Notes under the pieces: generated by a model
Told to the model about the DNA's origin: nothing
Seen by the model: the letters and a program-made list of their open reading frames with translations, nothing else
Database searches by the model: none
Made by a program: the position numbers and the translations under genes
Shown: positions 5,752 to 6,333 of the stretch, piece by piece
Position numbering within the stretch: the stretch's first letter is position 1
Layout of the letters: each line of letters begins with the position of its first letter
Assembly (NCBI GenBank): GCA_021772735.1
Contig: JAJFLK010000479.1
Location: 1-6,333 of the forward strand
Origin: Candidatus Sumerlaeota bacterium
GTDB lineage: Bacteria; Sumerlaeota; Sumerlaeia; MVZB01; JAJFLK01
Length of the DNA: 6,333 nt
Direction of reading: 5' to 3'

Positions 5752-6333
5752 ATGGATTCAAGTCCCACAGTCCTGATCACCGGCGCATCTTCGGGATTCG
5801 GCGAGGCCACGGCCAAACTGCTCGCCGCACGCGGGATGCGGGTTTACGGGACAAGCCGCCGCGCTCCGGCAGCAGGGAAACAGGTGGCGGATAATTTCAT
5901 CATTGTGCAGCTCGACGTGCGCGATCCGGAGTCGGTCCGCCGTTGCGTGGCCACCGTCACGCAGGCCACCGGCAGGATTGATGTCCTGGTGAATAACGCC
6001 GGATATGCCCTGGCCGGCGCGGTCGAGGAAATCTCGATCGGAGAGGCCCAGGCTCAGTTCGACACCAATTTTTTCGGGGCAATGCGGATGATCCGTTCCG
6101 TCCTGCCGATCATGCGCGCCCAGGGCCTTGGCAGAATTATCAACATCACATCGCTCGTCGGACTTCTTGGCGTCCCGTTCCATGCCTATTACAGCGCCTC
6201 GAAGTTTGCTCTCGAAGGATTGGGCGAGTCTCTGAGGCATGAGGTCGCCGGCTTCGGCGTGCATGTCACGGCGATCGAGCCGGGGGACTTCAGGACCGGC
6301 GCGACCTCGGGCCGGCTCCAGGCCGCGGAGAGG
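5752..6333 (+). CDS. Classical short-chain dehydrogenase/reductase (N-terminal 194 residues, cut by the right edge)
   Basis: The ATG at 5752 opens a frame that stays open to the last base. It shows the full classical SDR signature: the nucleotide-binding TGASSGFG (10-17), LDV at 54-56, NNAG (81-84), Asn106, Ser134 in NITSLVG, and the YxxxK pair Tyr147/Lys151 in YYSASK. EPGDFRTG (176-183) follows the active site. Arg36-Arg37 after the second beta strand, with no acidic residue there, suggests NADPH rather than NADH. The enzyme would be a cytosolic oxidoreductase acting on a carbonyl or alcohol; the substrate cannot be read from sequence. Classical SDRs are usually about 250-280 residues, so roughly 60-90 are missing. 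It starts 8 bases after the third AIM24 gene, with only a weak GAGA-like ribosome-binding site (about 5743-5746). Confidence 0.93.
   Translation, partial: MDSSPTVLITGASSGFGEATAKLLAARGMRVYGTSRRAPAAGKQVADNFIIVQLDVRDPESVRRCVATVTQATGRIDVLVNNAGYALAGAVEEISIGEAQAQFDTNFFGAMRMIRSVLPIMRAQGLGRIINITSLVGLLGVPFHAYYSASKFALEGLGESLRHEVAGFGVHVTAIEPGDFRTGATSGRLQAAER

Noticed and set aside
4928..5761. Minus-strand open frame of 277 codons opposite the third AIM24 gene
   Set aside because: Same reason: the plus strand carries the family motifs and operon spacing; the minus product resembles nothing.
5758..6264. Minus-strand open frame of 168 codons opposite the SDR
   Set aside because: The plus strand has the complete classical SDR signature in this stretch.
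1..6333. CRISPR array, tRNA/rRNA genes, insertion sequences, attachment sites
   Set aside because: No spaced direct repeats, cloverleaf-like segments, transposase motifs or terminal inverted repeats were seen; the only tandem repeat is the coding Gly/Pro tail.

Overview
This is a GC-rich bacterial chromosomal window (roughly 60 % G+C by eye) with densely packed genes and no sign of mobile DNA. A secreted, helical, LTxxQ-like protein with a long Gly/Pro-rich tail, together with the overall gene style, would fit Planctomycetota or a neighbouring environmental Gram-negative lineage. That placement is a weak inference. Nothing in the window (no rRNA, no lineage-specific marker) fixes the taxon.

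Layout. The left edge holds the first 47 codons of an unrecognised minus-strand gene (1-142). A divergent intergenic region of about 315 bp follows, with a possible promoter and a GC-rich hairpin just ahead of the next gene. At 458-1282 on the plus strand is an exported protein with a signal peptide, two LTxxQ-like helical motifs and a 44-residue GGPGS/GGPGG tail encoded by near-identical 15-bp units. At 1436-2599 is a clear rlmN (23S rRNA/tRNA m2A methyltransferase, radical SAM), with all five expected catalytic and cluster cysteines.

The right half, 2693-6333, is a tight plus-strand operon. It begins with a three-part protein (two TPR repeats, a long acidic disordered linker, and a C-terminal AIM24/TIGR00266 domain). 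A free-standing AIM24 protein follows with an ATGA overlap, then a second free-standing AIM24 protein 10 bp later, and then a classical short-chain dehydrogenase/reductase 8 bp further on, which is cut by the window edge. The intergenic gaps of -4, +10 and +8 bp, each with a ribosome-binding site where one can be seen, argue for one transcript.

The AIM24 proteins are the interesting part. Three divergent paralogous domains are made side by side, one tethered to a TPR scaffold and one with a changed C-terminal glycine motif. This could yield a hetero-oligomeric assembly recruited by the TPR arm. The family has no firm biochemical role in bacteria, so this is a hypothesis. The SDR is probably co-transcribed, but no functional link is visible in the sequence.
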